Shown here: positions 1 through 11,479 of the stretch, piece after piece | How the letters are laid out: every line of letters starts with the position of its first letter | Numbering within the stretch: the stretch's first letter is position 1 | Assembly (NCBI GenBank): GCA_035048815.1 | Contig: JAUCBN010000006.1 | Location: forward strand, 15,887,001 to 15,951,000 | Origin: Abelmoschus esculentus | Lineage: Eukaryota > Streptophyta > Magnoliopsida > Malvales > Malvaceae | Direction: 5' to 3' | DNA: 64,000 nt | Notes under the pieces: generated by a model | Seen by the model: the letters and a program-made list of their open reading frames with translations, nothing else | Database searches by the model: none | What the model was told of the DNA's origin: nothing | Translations under genes and position numbers: made by a program

Positions 1-310
1 ACCAAATTTTCAAATAATTAATTGTTTTATTTTTAAGTTTAAATCAAAATTTTAATTTTATTTATAAATATATATAAGACATTGGTATATGATTATAGAA
101 AATCTTTTAAATCAAAATTAAGTTAGTACTATAATATTATAAATATTTATAAATAAATTTAACCAGAGAACTAAACGGTATAATTCAATTCAAATTTTAT
201 AAATTTGATTTAATTTAAAAAATAAATAAAATTTAAATAATAAATAATATTTTATAATTGCATTAAAACTAACTCAATAGCAATACCGCATTAACCGCTC
301 CGGAAAAACA
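1..310. repeat. Truncated AT-rich dispersed repeat
   Basis: The AT-rich start of the window resembles the interior of the repeat at 43813-44294. Both hold, in the same order, a stretch with 'ttatttttaagttyaaa', then a 'gattataGAAAATC' segment, then 'actataayatyataaa'. The left part lies outside the window, so ends and class cannot be set. No coding sequence is seen. Confidence 0.35.
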
Positions 311-476
311 AACTAACTGAAATTCCTGCAACAATTTCTCATTCCTGTTTATTCAGTTATGGAAGATTAAACTGTGAAAATTGAAAACATTTTGTTTATT
401 TTTGTTGTTAATTGTCAACATTTAATTATTTATTTCAATATTGATTACAAAGAAGATGAAAGGAAGAACAAGAAGA

Positions 477-1139
477 TCAACCTCTATACAATGGGGACCG
501 TTCTTGGAAAACGAATTTGGAAACACGGCTTTGACGGAAAACCTTCATGGGACTACGGAAATACCAACCTTTACCCTTCGTAGACGGAGAAGATTTCAAA
601 TCTACTACACCGGAATGAGACGTCACAGCCACCGATCTTGACTTCCTCATCTTCATCCTCCGTTCTTCGTCCGCCGCCATTCTCTCTTTCTCACCCTGGC
701 GGTTTTGATGATCTTCACTCTCGTATCGCTTGCTCTTACTACCAGCTCTAAACATCGACCAAAACGACGGCGTCTTGCTCTTGCTTCCCTCTAAATCATT
801 GCTTTCGCTCAAATTCTCAGGTTTCGATCTGAGAAACGGAATCGCCAGAGATCTGGATCGTCGAAACGCAGGTTCGCTTTCAATAAGATTCGACACTCGA
901 CCAAAAGCGCCGACACCTGAGATATTTCCCGAAGCCGTGGTTGAGAATCGAGAGAAAGAAGAGGATGAAGAAGAAGAGCAAGAGGTTGTGATGCATGCGC
1001 AAGGACGCGCGTGGGCGCAATCGGGGCAGAGAGAAGCGAGTTTTTCTCGTAGACAAATCGGACATATTCCAGTACGGCGACGCTTGGAAGGATGCCTGGT
1101 ACACTTCCATACCTCTTCTTCCTCTTCATAAAACGCCAT
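477..1139 (-). CDS. Cys-rich DUF740/OCTOPUS N-terminus-like protein
   Basis: Intronless gene for a 220-residue protein. The frame stays open to 1262, but I chose the ATG at 1137-1139 because the recognisable domain starts there (MAFYEEEEEVWKC). Residues about 11-45 carry a Cys/His pattern, with C-x2-HP, then GICPICLREKL, then LCPDC and RPCAC. This is typical of the N terminus of the DUF740/OCTOPUS family and of shorter plant relatives. A Ser-rich linker follows, then a basic middle, then a conserved-looking C terminus (GWYFRSPMKVFRQS, ending ERSPLYRG). No signal peptide or membrane segment is visible. Long OCTOPUS proteins are polar plasma-membrane proteins of phloem precursors; the role of the short relatives is not known to me. 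The family link rests on the Cys motif and C-terminal signature, so function is open. Confidence 0.75.
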   Translation of the reverse strand: MAFYEEEEEVWKCTRHPSKRRRTGICPICLREKLASLCPDCAHARPCACITTSCSSSSSSSFSRFSTTASGNISGVGAFGRVSNLIESEPAFRRSRSLAIPFLRSKPENLSESNDLEGSKSKTPSFWSMFRAGSKSKRYESEDHQNRQGEKERMAADEERRMKMRKSRSVAVTSHSGVVDLKSSPSTKGKGWYFRSPMKVFRQSRVSKFVFQERSPLYRG

Positions 1140-1510
1140 TATTTTCAGTGAAACTATTTCGTTTTGTAAATCGCTAGGTTCCCGCAGTTTCCTCTTTGTG
1201 GTGATGGTAAGGGTGAGGTTTTTAAAAGGAAAAGTTTTGATGGAGGCGGATGACATAACCATGGTTAACTCTAAAGCCTTGGTTTTAACCCTAGTTAGAT
1301 TAGATACAACTTTCTTCTTCCGTAGCTTTTGTTTCCTTATTAGACAGTTAGGCGGCGTCGATGGGTATGCTTTAGTAGACTGGAACTAAACGATGCGTTT
1401 TGGATTTTGATACCAACTGCCCAGGGATTTAGCAGTTATTCACGAGAATGCCATTGAGTGGTCTTGTGGAGAGCTATACGTTTAGCCATGCTATCTTCGC
1501 TAAGGCACAT

Positions 1511-1544
1511 CTGGGTCTGGGTCTGGGTCTGGGTCTGGGTCTGG
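1511..1544. repeat. (CTGGGT)n microsatellite
   Basis: Five perfect CTGGGT units followed by CTGG, about 370 bp upstream of the minus-strand gene start at 1139. It is a likely polymorphic marker; no function can be inferred. Confidence 0.95.
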
Positions 1545-2230
1545 AGGTGTACCCCTTCAGACAAATCCTATAACTGACAGGTCTATCACCATTTTAATAT
1601 GCAGTCTTGGACATTAACTCCGCACCCATTTTTTCCTGCAAGTGTTTGAGATAAAAAAAGGAGACAAGGTTAGGGTAGAGGCGTAGAGCAAGTAGACCTG
1701 TAAGTCATCCTCCTAAGGAGGCGTTCCACAGTGCTTAGGCCTCACAGAGTTACTTACTGAGCTTTGAAATAATGTCAATCAATTTTCTTTTTACTTTGAA
1801 TCTTTTGAGCTATAAGTTTTTCTTATATAGAGTTGGACAGGTAATATTTTGTTGTGAAACTTTTAAGTTATAGGTTCTTTATATATAAAACATTTTGTTT
1901 TGAATCTTTTGAACTAGAAGTTCTTCCTATATACAACTTGATGGATTCTTTTTGATATAGAACCTTTTTAAGGTCTTTAAATTACGAGTCATTTTAATAT
2001 CTTGAAAATAAGGTTTTTTTTGGATAATTGATTGATTTTATTATCCAAGAGCAGAGAACTTCTACAAGAAACAAAATATAATGATAAATATTATCTTATG
2101 TATTCCCATACACGTATACCCCAATTGTTACATAGCTCAATTGTTGATAAAATCATTGCTGACTATATTCTTTTTCGCTAACCTATTTTGTACAACGCCC
2201 TTAATGGATTGTAAAATGGATCGCGCATCT
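1545..2230. other. Intergenic stretch with degenerate ~50-bp tandem units
   Basis: No gene seen. Between about 1794 and 1990 a unit of roughly 50 bp recurs three to four times with divergence. Each copy has 'ttgaatcttttgarctataagtt' or a variant, then a 'cttatatag'-like segment. The rest is unremarkable. Confidence 0.45.
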
Positions 2231-2382
2231 GTACATGAATAACATAATTGCCTTCGATTTCTTTCCTTCCAAATAAAATAGATGAATGCACACCAAGCCA
2301 ATCAAAGAATCACAACAATGAGAGATTTATCTTTAAAAGATTTGATAGCCCAATGAACCTCTTGATTCCAACTATAAACATT

Positions 2383-3612
2383 TCATGAGATGTTGCAAAG
2401 CTCCAAGACCTTCCTCCAAATGTTTTGTGAGAATTGACATTCAAAAAATAAGTGACTTCCTGTTTCAAGTTCGCAATCACAAAATAGACACCTTCCATCA
2501 ATGAGCATCCCCCAGGAGAGAAGTCTGTCTTTGGTAGGAAGCCTACCCTGAATAGTCATCCAAGATATCAAAGAATGTTTAGGTACCTTATCTCGACACT
2601 TTCGAATTGCCTTCCAAAATAATGTAACACTTGTCAAGTTATTGTTGGAAATGTTGAGCCCCTGAGAGATGTAGTAGTCTCTCACCTTAAGAAGCTTTTT
2701 CCATAGCCAACTCATAGAGCTTTTGAGCTGAATCTGCATTGTATCAACTCCCTTAAGAACATAAGCATGGATCCAAGCAATCCATATGGACCCTTGACAT
2801 GCAAAGATATTCTTAATTAGTTGCAATAAGCAAGCATCACTCCAAGTATTAAGATCTCTCAAGCCGAGTCCGCCTTCAAATTTAAACGAACAAATTGTAT
2901 CCCAACTTACTCGTGCCCTACCAGCAGCTACATCTTTTCCTTTCCAGAAAAACCTGGCTTTCGGCAAAACCAACTGCCTACACCAAAAGTTCTGAATATT
3001 GAAGATAGTAGATATGATAAGTTCTAGTCGGCCTGCAAAACTAAGATGTAAAGTAGACCAAAATTGAATTTTCATTTTGATCTTTTCAAGTAGTAGTGCA
3101 CAGTCCTTAATGGTCAGTTTCCTCGATACTAAAGGGACTCCAAGGTATCTCACCGGTAGGGTACCTAATCTAAATCTGGTAGCATCCTTAATACGATCAA
3201 GGATATCAATAGAGAGATCTGAGGCGATGAATTCAGTCTTAGCAACATTAAGCTTCAAGCCTGACATTTTATAAAATTCCTCCAAAACATAATAAACTCT
3301 CACAGCCGACTCAAGGTTTCTTTTAGTGAATATCACAAGGTCATCAGCAAAACAAAGGTGGGTTAGCTTAATTCTGAGACATTTAGGTTGAAATTGGAAT
3401 ACACCTCCTTCAACAGCCACATCAAGCATTTGAGAGAGGACATTCATAGCTAACACAAAGAGGTAAGGTGAAAATGGATCCCCTTGCCTAACACCCTTGG
3501 CACCTGCAAAGTAACCTGCGAGAGCGCCATTAACTGAGATAGAAAATCGAGCGGTAGTAAGGCATACAGTTATCCAATGAATTAATTGTTTTAGAAATCT
3601 CACAACCTTCAA
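2383..3612 (-). pseudogene. LINE reverse transcriptase, C-terminal half with zf-RVT
   Basis: The 409-residue open stretch holds the RT block GVRQGDPFSPYLF at residues about 40-52 and the catalytic FADD box at residues 88-91 (3340-3351). The thumb region and a zf-RVT domain follow, with the Cys pattern CLFCDCELE...HLFFEC near the end. Upstream the RT continues in frames interrupted by stops, with readable words such as 'NQSAFVKGRSI'-type sequence around 3740-3800. The element therefore cannot make a full polyprotein. The frame is clear but its first Met is internal to the domain, so it is not a real start. Confidence 0.85.
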
Positions 3613-3975
3613 GACATGAATTAAAAAATCCTAACTAACATAATCAAAAGTCTTCTGAAGATCAATTTTAAAAGTGCATCAAGGAGAAATAGTACTTCGA
3701 CCATAGCCCTTCACCAATTCCTGAGTTAAAAGTGTATTGTCAATGATGCTTCGACCTTTCACGAATGCACTTTGATTGGGAGAAATCAGAAAGGAAGAAT
3801 TCTATTCAGTCTCTTTACTAGAATTTTAAAGATGGTCTTGTAAACCGTAGAACAACAAGAAATGGGACGAAAATCCTTAACATGACAAGGGTTGGTAACT
3901 TTAGGGATCAAGGTGATTGAGGTTGCATTAAACTCTGGATGTATTTCAGATGTTCTAAAAAATATCTCACTATAG

Positions 3976-4356
3976 CTAGAAAATCTTGTCCAACAATGTC
4001 CCAGGAACCTTTAAAGAAGTAAGGGGTAAAACCATCTGGCCCAGGGAATTTATCATACCTTGGTCAAATAGTGCAGACTTTATCTCCTCACCGGTTACCT
4101 CATCAACTAATGGTAAAAACTTGATCATGAGTTTCAAGTTTATCACCAGTATCTGAAAGAAGACTAGTGATAGCCTGCTTACGATTTTGAACTTTGACAA
4201 CATTATAGAAAAATTTATATTCTGATCAGATTCACATAACCATTGGATCTTTGCCCTCTGCTGAAAAAAGTGATGTTTTGTATTTTTTAACACATGAAGT
4301 TCAGTGGAGAGTTTACTAATCTCGGCAACAACAGAAGCACTAAAAGACTGAGACAA
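3976..4356 (-). pseudogene. LINE ORF2 linker fragment
   Basis: This frame reads as the region between endonuclease and RT in plant LINEs: a stretch of LHVLKNTKHHFFQQRAKIQW followed by ESDQN, which corresponds to the usual 'qrskxxWlxegDxNtkfFh' block, then a 'GEEIKSALF' segment. It is interrupted before it reaches the RT core and is part of the same dead LINE. Confidence 0.7.
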
Positions 4357-4534
4357 ATCGAGCAGTTGAACAGTTTACTAATAAGGGTTTTTTATAGCCT
4401 GAGTAATAGTTTTTTTACAACTTATCAAAAGACTAATGACTAGAAATCTTTAAGATGATATCTTAATTTTTTATCATCTTGGTATCAAATTAAGATTTAT
4501 CATCATGCAATAAAATCTTGTTAATGGAACGAAA

Positions 4535-4735
4535 GAAAAATTATATCACGGGTAAGTCCTAGATAAGTCCCACCACGTCATTCATGGACCAACCACTAAA
4601 ATACATGCATCTTATCATTTCAAGTGAAGATTCACTTGAAAAAAAGATATGACATGAAAAATTATGAAGTGTGTGGTTTTTATTGATTGGTCTCATGGAT
4701 AACGTGGTGGGACTTACCCATGATATAATTTTTTG
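4535..4735. mobile_element. Mutator-like foldback MITE, copy A
   Basis: A 200-bp near-palindrome. The left end is GAAAAATTATATCACGGG and the right end is the reverse complement of AAAAAATTATATCATGGG. The arms continue with CCACCACGTCAT and a central AAGTGAAGATTCACTT. It is clearly the same family as 35183-35384. Flanks ggaacgaaa and ggaccgtag match at 6 of 9 positions, an eroded 9-bp duplication. No coding capacity. Confidence 0.8.
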
Positions 4736-4749
4736 GACCGTAGAGTTCA

Positions 4750-5100
4750 AAAGCATGATTCATGCCAAAGTAGTTGCAAATTAAAAATCTTTAATAGGAT
4801 TCACCTCTTCAACATGAAATTGTATATCAAATAACTGGATTCATGCCAAAAAGGCTACCAGAATATCTCTCTCTTCAACATCAAATTATAGACTAAATAA
4901 CTGGATTCTCGTCAACATGACTATCAATTGAAAATATTCAATATGATCTATTTCTTCAATATGAAATCATGCCAACATGGTTACAAAAATCATTAATAAG
5001 ATTTATCTTTTCAACATGAAGCTAGAGATCAAATAACTGGATCCACATCAATAAGGTCACTAAAATCTTCGATAAGAATAAAAAATAATCTCTTTCAAAT
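4750..5100. repeat. Degenerate ~75-bp tandem repeat
   Basis: About four to five diverged units. Each has 'atgccaaYatggttac', then 'ttaataagatt', then 'tcttcaacatgaaa', then 'atcaaataactgga'. The clearest units start near 4758, 4837, 4907 and 4974. The array begins immediately beside MITE copy A. Non-coding. Confidence 0.75.
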
Positions 5101-6975
5101 TATAAACTAAAATCTTTATTTGTCTCTAAATACATGCTTAAAAATAAGCAAAATGTTTCTAAATTAACCTGGCCCTAATATAAGAATATCTATATATAAT
5201 GTGGGTATTATAATACTTTTTCTTTTTTTCTTTCAACACTCTAACATTTGATTTAAAATAAAATCTACAACCTAGTTCATAGTTTTTTTTTTTACATTTT
5301 TCTCAAATGCATAGAGATCTATCGGTTCTGAGTTATCTTTTACAAAAGTTGTTTATTCTGGATTATTTGTATCATTCTCTTGAGTACAATCAATTTATAC
5401 CAATTGTAACAATTAAATTTTTAAATTTTTTTATTTTTTAATCATTTATTAAATTAGATTTTCGATAAACGCTTGAATTATTCATCGTCTTAAACTTTTC
5501 CTTGTTTAAGAATCTTACACCAATATTTATATTGGACTCACTAAACTCCAATATTATAAAAAACTACAAGTATCTCTATAAAATATTCCTATTGTTTGGG
5601 GGTTTAAGTCAATATAGCTTTTTCCTGCAATCTTTTAAAAAAACAACATATAAAAAATTAAAATAACAATTTGAGATAAATTATTGATCAAAATTAAATG
5701 CTTATTTGCTTCATAGTCTTGATCAAAATTTCAAAGGATTTATAAAACACAAAATCAAAATCTTTTTTTAATATTTCATTATAAGAATGTAACACTTTCA
5801 ATATGACCTAGTTTATATAAGCGGATTCGGTAGATATTTAAAATTGGTTTAATGGGTGCTTATCGATTCAATAAATATAATTTACTATATTAAAATTTGT
5901 CCATTTCACTGATTCCATATTTGGTCATTTTTTTATTTTGCTTTTTTTTATATAATTTTAAGATTTTTTAAGATTTTTTTTTCAAACTTTTTTATTGATT
6001 TTTTATTACTTTATCCGGAGATAATTTGAGTATTTAACTATTATTCATTAGATCTTCTTATAAATTTTTTACACAGGAAATCTAAAAAAAATAGCCTTAT
6101 TTGATTCCCTTAACATGTACATGGACTAAATTGAGTTGTTTCATTGTAGAGGGATTAATTTGAATTTATCCCAACATTAGAGGGATGTATAAGATGCTTT
6201 CTCCCTCTGCAAAATGTAGTTAAAGATATTTTTTGTAATTATTATTTACGGGCTTCCGAGTCCAGCAAACACTGGGCCATTGAAAGAGTAATGCAAAGTA
6301 GTATCGCAAGAGTAATGCAAAGTAGTATCGCAATCCATGCAGAGGTATTCAAAACCGGTCAAATAGATACTTAATGATCTAATAAATTTATAGTATAAGT
6401 TTAATTAGAATATTTTAATTTTAAAATTAATAAAATTAAACTTCAATACCCTTAATTTTTTAGTTTAATTAGGTGATGTTAATCTCAAAATTTATTGATT
6501 TTTTTTTAAAAATGCTATTAAAAAGTAAGTTATAAATATTAAAATATTATAATTATTTCTTAAATGCGATAATTGATTATAGAATCTTATTGATTATTCC
6601 TATTATTATTTTTTCCATAGAATTAATAAAATTTTGAACAGGCGTAATAAAAACGATTGTACATAGACCCCTAGAAAGGACATGTACTTTTAAGAGTTAT
6701 AATTTTATAACTAGTAAAAGTTGGACCATATTTTAATAAATTATATATAACCCCAAAATTTTTAAATCGCACCTGAATTCGATATTCGCTACGCCTCTGA
6801 ACGGCATAGATTATCTTCGCTGACATCATAGAAAAAGGTGTAGTTATAGTGTGATGATATTGAATATCATCTCCATAAACATGAAACTTTGAAAGGACCT
6901 GCATGAAGTCGTTTGCCTAAACAACCTAAACCGATAGTAGTGGAGTGGTAAAGAAACTTTCAAACTATTCCAATG
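5101..6975. other. AT-rich intergenic region
   Basis: No gene or clear element is seen. It contains a short perfect tandem duplication at about 6285-6333 (see separate entry). The 6670-6900 open frame has no recognisable domain. Confidence 0.5.
6285..6333. repeat. Two-copy 24-bp tandem duplication
   Basis: The unit AGAGTAATGCAAAGTAGTAT followed by CGCA occurs twice back to back without a mismatch, suggesting a recent slippage or repair event. Confidence 0.9.
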
Positions 6976-6984
6976 CTGGACAAT

Positions 6985-7260
6985 TTCAAACAAATAACAT
7001 CATCACTTTTGATCTTGTCTCGAATAAAAATAAATAAATAAAATCGATGTGTTTAGTACGCTCGTGAAACGCATGATTTGAGGTTAAATGTATGAAAATT
7101 TAATTGTCGTGATAAAGAGAAATACATAAAATAGAAATTTCAAAGGACGAGAGAAAAGCAACAATCCAAACTAATTCACATGTTACTAAAGTCATAGCTC
7201 GATATTCAACTTCACAAGAAGACCTACTAACAATATGTTATTTTTCAGGTCATAATCTGT
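6985..7260 (-). pseudogene. Ty1/copia RNase H relic
   Basis: The minus strand reads as the end of a copia polyprotein: a segment SSCEVEYRAMTLVTCELVW matches the usual 'SSAEAEYRAma..t.ElvWl' RNase H block. Then come LYHDN, 'NHAFHERTKHI' and a 'RDKIKS' tail. A stop interrupts it after the HDN and no LTR is visible, so it is an old fragment. It is in opposite orientation to the copia element starting 170 bp downstream and is not part of it. Confidence 0.75.
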
Positions 7261-7430
7261 GGAGTACGTTAAAGGATAATAATATGAACATCTTTTAAGA
7301 TTTTTTTTCTCTTCATAATTTTATAAATTTCTCGAGTGATAATATAGTCGATCTTTATTTTTTTAATTATATTTATAATGTTTTCTTAATAAAAATAATA
7401 AAAATAATATGTTTGAAAAATTTTAATTAC

Positions 7431-7658
7431 TGTTAAGAATATTTTATTTATGGTGAATATCTATGTATTAGAGGAAGGTTTAATGGACTTTATAATTAGG
7501 TTTAATACCCATGAAATTAGGGTTTTCATCTTATGCCTATAAATATAGACTTTCGGAGAAAACTTTGTATACAAGTCACCTTTGAGAATACAATAAAATC
7601 TCTCTCTTTTCTCTCATCTTTATTCATCTATTTTTGTTCTTTATTTTTATTCACAACA
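7431..7658 (+). repeat. Copia 5' LTR
   Basis: 228 bp, starting TGTTAAGAATATTT and ending TTCACAACA. A TATA box (tataaata) lies at 7538-7545. A primer-binding-like stretch 'cgttatcagcacgag' follows directly; it resembles a diverged TATCAGAGC-type initiator-Met site. Confidence 0.95.
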
Positions 7659-8113
7659 CGTTATCAGCACGAGTTTGCTTAGAAGATTTTTATTACAAGT
7701 TTCTTCAAAGATTTATCCGGTATGTTTTTTTTTTCTCTTCATCTTATATATTTTAATTTATAAAATAATATATACGATGGTGATTATAATTAAAAAAAGT
7801 TTGTTTAATATATTTTTTATGTGTATATTCTTGTTTTGTCTAATGTTATTATATGTTTATTTCATGCCAAGAATATATATATATATATATTTGTTAATTA
7901 ACATGTTATTTGTTTTGTTTATTTAATCCGAGTATATTGGCTGGATATCCCGTTCTGCGAGACTACTAGTCTCAAAGGAGGTTCTTTTATTAAAGGACCT
8001 TGTGGACTGGTTTAACAACGCCGCGTATGAGGATTAAATCTTTGCTTGTATATATATATATATTTAAGATATAATTGATCTAATTTTTTTTATTTGTCTT
8101 TTATAGTATATCA

Positions 8114-8626
8114 ATGACAAATCTTGCAAAAATTGAGTTTGCGGCTCTTGATATTTCTGGAAAGAATTATTTATTCTGGATCCTAGATGCTGAAATACAT
8201 CTAGATGCAAATGGCCTGGGAAATACTATTAAAGAGGAGAATGCAGAATCTGCACAAAATAAGACCAGAGCCATGATACTTCTTCGCCGTCACCTCCATG
8301 AGGGGTTGAAATTTGAATATGTAATGGTGAAAGATTCTCTTATTCTTTGGAATAATCTAAAGGAACGATATGACCATCAGAAAAACGTTATTTTGCCTAA
8401 AGCTCGATATGATTGGTTGCATCTGAGATTGCAAGATTTTAAATCAGTAAGCGAGTATAACTCAGCTATGTTTCGAATTACTTCACAATTAAAGTTATGT
8501 GGTCAAAATATTACTGATAAGGATATGTTAGAAAAAACATACTTCACTTTTCATGCCAACAATGTTTTCCTTCAGACACAATATCGTGAAAAAGGCTTTA
8601 AGAAATATTCTGAGTTAATTTCTTGA
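8114..8626 (+). pseudogene. Copia gag (capsid part)
   Basis: 170 residues of a typical copia GAG: an N-terminal FAALDISGKNYLFWILDAE block, then ARAMILLRRHLHEGLK-like and LWNNLKERYDHQK segments. It stops at a TGA where the family would read on. The downstream +1 frame carries a Gly/Arg-rich linker and a zinc knuckle CHRCGSTNHWARAC at about 8907-8950, so gag is split by a stop and a frameshift. Confidence 0.9.
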
Positions 8627-9434
8627 CTTCTTGTGGCTGAGCAAAATAATGAGTTGCTCATGAAAAATCATGAATATCGCCCAACAGGCTCCGCTCCATT
8701 CCCTGAAGCGAATGCGACATTATATAGCGGAAAAAAAATAAAGGTTACACCCATAATCGTGGTCATAGCTATGGGCGTGGACGTGGTCATAGCCACAATC
8801 GAGGAAATAGGCGAGGTGGTCGTTTTAAAAGTAACTATACCTACCGCAAGTGGAATAATAAGGATGACAATGGTGCAAAAGATCAATCCAAGAAAGAGAA
8901 ATCTACGTGTCATCGATGTGGCAGCACAAATCATTGGGCCCGTGCTTGCCGTACGCCAAAACATCTTGTGGACCTTTACCAACAATCAATAAATGGTAAA
9001 GGAAAAAAATTGAAACAAATTTCGTTTATATAGATGACAAAGATGATTATGACCTTCACAAAGATGATTATGACATTTCCGGCAGTGACCGAGACAATTA
9101 TGGCATTACAAACATAGAAGTTGATGATTTTCTCATATCCCCTAAGATAAATATTTGATGCCTTTTAATTAATTTCGTATTTACTTTATGTTATTAGAAA
9201 ATTATTGTCTTTTTATCATGAATTTTTTTTAAGAATAAATATTATGTTTACTTTATCAAAATTATTGATGTTATTTATTTAATTATTTATTTTGTAACAC
9301 TTATTTATTTATTCTTTGAAGAATATAATTACGTCACAAATACAATCTGCAAAATATGGTGACGACTTATGCTTAGCGGACAATACAAGTACTTATACAA
9401 TACTTAAGCATAAAAATTTTTTTCCCATTTAACA

Positions 9435-10313
9435 ATGCAAGGGAATAATGTGAGTACTAAATCCAGAAGTGCTAATATCATAGAAGGCTTCGAAAAAGCG
9501 CATATATTATTGCCAAATGGAACTTTATTCCATATTCAAGATGCGCTATACTCTCCAAAGTCGGAAAGGAACTTATTAAGTTTTAAAGATATTCGCAAAA
9601 ATAGATATCATACTGAGAGTATTAGTCAAGGAGATGTTGAATATCTCTATATTACGGGTGTAACTCAAGGCAATAAGAAAATACTAGAAAAATTACATGC
9701 ACTATCATCCGGATTGTACTACACAAGAATTAGTGCAATTGAAGCACATGCTATTGTAAACTATAGGTTTACTGATAACTTTATTATTTGGCACGACCGG
9801 TTAGGTCATCCCGGATCGACTATGATGCGAAGAATTATTGAGAATTCATGTGGTCACTCATTGAAGAACCAAGAGATTCTTCAAAGTAATGCCTTTTTAT
9901 GTAATGCTTGCTCTCAAGGCAAATTAATTACTCAACTATCACCAGCTAAAATAGATTATGAATCTATTAACTTTCTTGAACGGATACAGGGTGATATATG
10001 TGAGCCCATACACCCTTCTTGTGGACCATTTAGATATTTTATGGTTTTAATTGATGCATCGATTAGATGGTCAAATGTATCCTTGTTATCGACCCACAAC
10101 TTGCCATTTGCAAGGTTACTTGCTCAATTAATAAAACTACGAGCACATTTTTCAGATTCTCCCATAAAGATAATTTGTCTTGATAATGCTGGTGAATTTA
10201 CTTCTAAGGCTTTTGATGATTTTTACATATCGATTGAAATTAGTGTTGAACATCCTGTAGCTCATGTTCATACACAAAATGGTCTTGCAGAATTATTTAT
10301 CAAACTACTTTAA
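9435..10313 (+). pseudogene. Copia pre-integrase and integrase
   Basis: The frame reads the end of the protease region (ALYSPKSERNLLSFKDI) and then the zinc-finger HHCC domain: WHDRLGHPG followed later by CNACSQGK. The integrase core follows, with a GDICEPIHPSCGPFRYF block and the second catalytic Asp in CLDNAGEF. The frame ends within the integrase, so the third catalytic residue and C-terminal part continue only in other frames (10314-10800). The protease Asp motif lies in a separate frame near 9345-9400 (LCLADNTSTYT). Confidence 0.9.
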
Positions 10314-10803
10314 TTAATTGCAAGATCGTTATTGATGAAGTCCAAACTACCAATTTCTGCTTGGGGACATGCAATTTTACATGCAGCATCACTGATTTGC
10401 ATCAGGCCAATAAGTTATCATAATTTCTCTCCATTACAAATGGTTTTTTGGTAAGGAACCAAATATTTCCCATCTTAGAATTTTTGGGTGTACGGTTTAT
10501 GTTCCAATTGCTCCACCACAATGCACAAAGATGGGTCCTCAAAGGAGGTTGGGAATATATGTCGGATTTGAATCTCCCTCGATAATTAAATATCTTGAGC
10601 CTTTAACGGGGAATTTATTTATAGCTCAATTTGCCGATTGTCATTTTAATGAATCGGTTTTCCCAACATTAGGGGAAAAAAGAAACAACTGAGAAACCAA
10701 ATAAGTTAGAATGAATTATCGTTATCACACTTTGATCCACGTACCCAACAATGTGATCCAGAAGTTCAAAGGATAATTCATTTGCAAAAAAATAGCAAAT
10801 CAA

Positions 10804-11376
10804 TTGCCAGATGCTTTTGCTGACCCTAAAAGAGTGACTAAGTCACATATTCCAGCTGTGAATGCTCTGATTAATATTGAAGTCCTAGAAGGACAAACTC
10901 TAGTTGCTAATGAGTCAAACATACGCTTAAAGCGTGGTAGACCAATAGGTTCCAAAGATAAGATTCCACGGAAAAGAAATAGAGCTATATCTTGTGATGG
11001 TCCGATTATGGAGTTAATGAATCATGAAATATCTCGAGAAGAGATTGAAAAGTCTCCAGCAGAGACATTAGACATGACTCAGGTACTTGATAATGATGAG
11101 ATCTCTATAAATTATGTCATGTCTGGTAACAAATGGAACCGAAATAAAATTAATGTTGATAATATTTTTACATGCAATATAACACTAGAGATTTTGGATG
11201 ATAATGTGGATCATGAACCATTGTCAATTGAACAATGTAAGAAAAGAGATGATTGGCCAAAATGGAATGAGACAATTGAAGCAGAACTCAAATATCTTTC
11301 AAAAAGAGAAGTCTTTGGGCCTGTAGTCTGTACACCAGAAGGTGTAAAACCCGTGGGTATAAATGAGTTTTTGTGA
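10804..11376 (+). pseudogene. Copia integrase-RT linker
   Basis: Reads the linker between integrase and RT: KRGRPIGSKDKIPRKRN, a hallmark of many plant copia elements, and then the RT N terminus (KKRDDWPKWNETIEAELKYL, GPVVCTPEGVKPVG). A frameshift at about 11370 separates it from the RT core. Confidence 0.85.
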
Positions 11377-11479
11377 GAAAGAGAAATAAAAAAGAGGAAA
11401 TTGCGAGATATAAAGCTTGTTGGGTTGCACAAGGATTTTCACAAAGACCTGGAATTGATTATGAAGAAACACATGCCCA

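Larger units (their letters stand above)
2230..4380 (-). mobile_element. 5'-truncated LINE (non-LTR retrotransposon)
   Basis: A minus-strand LINE remnant. It keeps the linker before the reverse transcriptase (frame 3976-4356), the N-terminal RT part with stops (about 3613-3975), the RT core and the C-terminal zinc-binding domain (2383-3612). The apurinic endonuclease that should precede the RT is missing, so the copy is 5'-truncated, as is usual for LINEs. No clear poly-A tail or target-site duplication is visible at the low-coordinate end, so the borders are approximate. Confidence 0.85.

Noticed and set aside
730..1131. Open frames on the plus strand and other frames over 730-1177
   Set aside because: They are shadows of the minus-strand Cys-rich gene; the minus frame has the recognisable Cys motif and C terminus.
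477..1262. Longer 261-residue start for the first gene
   Set aside because: The extra 41 residues precede the typical family start and look like translated leader; the ATG at 1139 is preferred.
2310..2501. Separate small gene on the minus strand
   Set aside because: It is a shifted frame over the 3' end of the LINE.
6671..6904. 77-residue minus-strand frame
   Set aside because: No domain; it lies just downstream of the copia RNase H relic and is probably its decayed 3' region.
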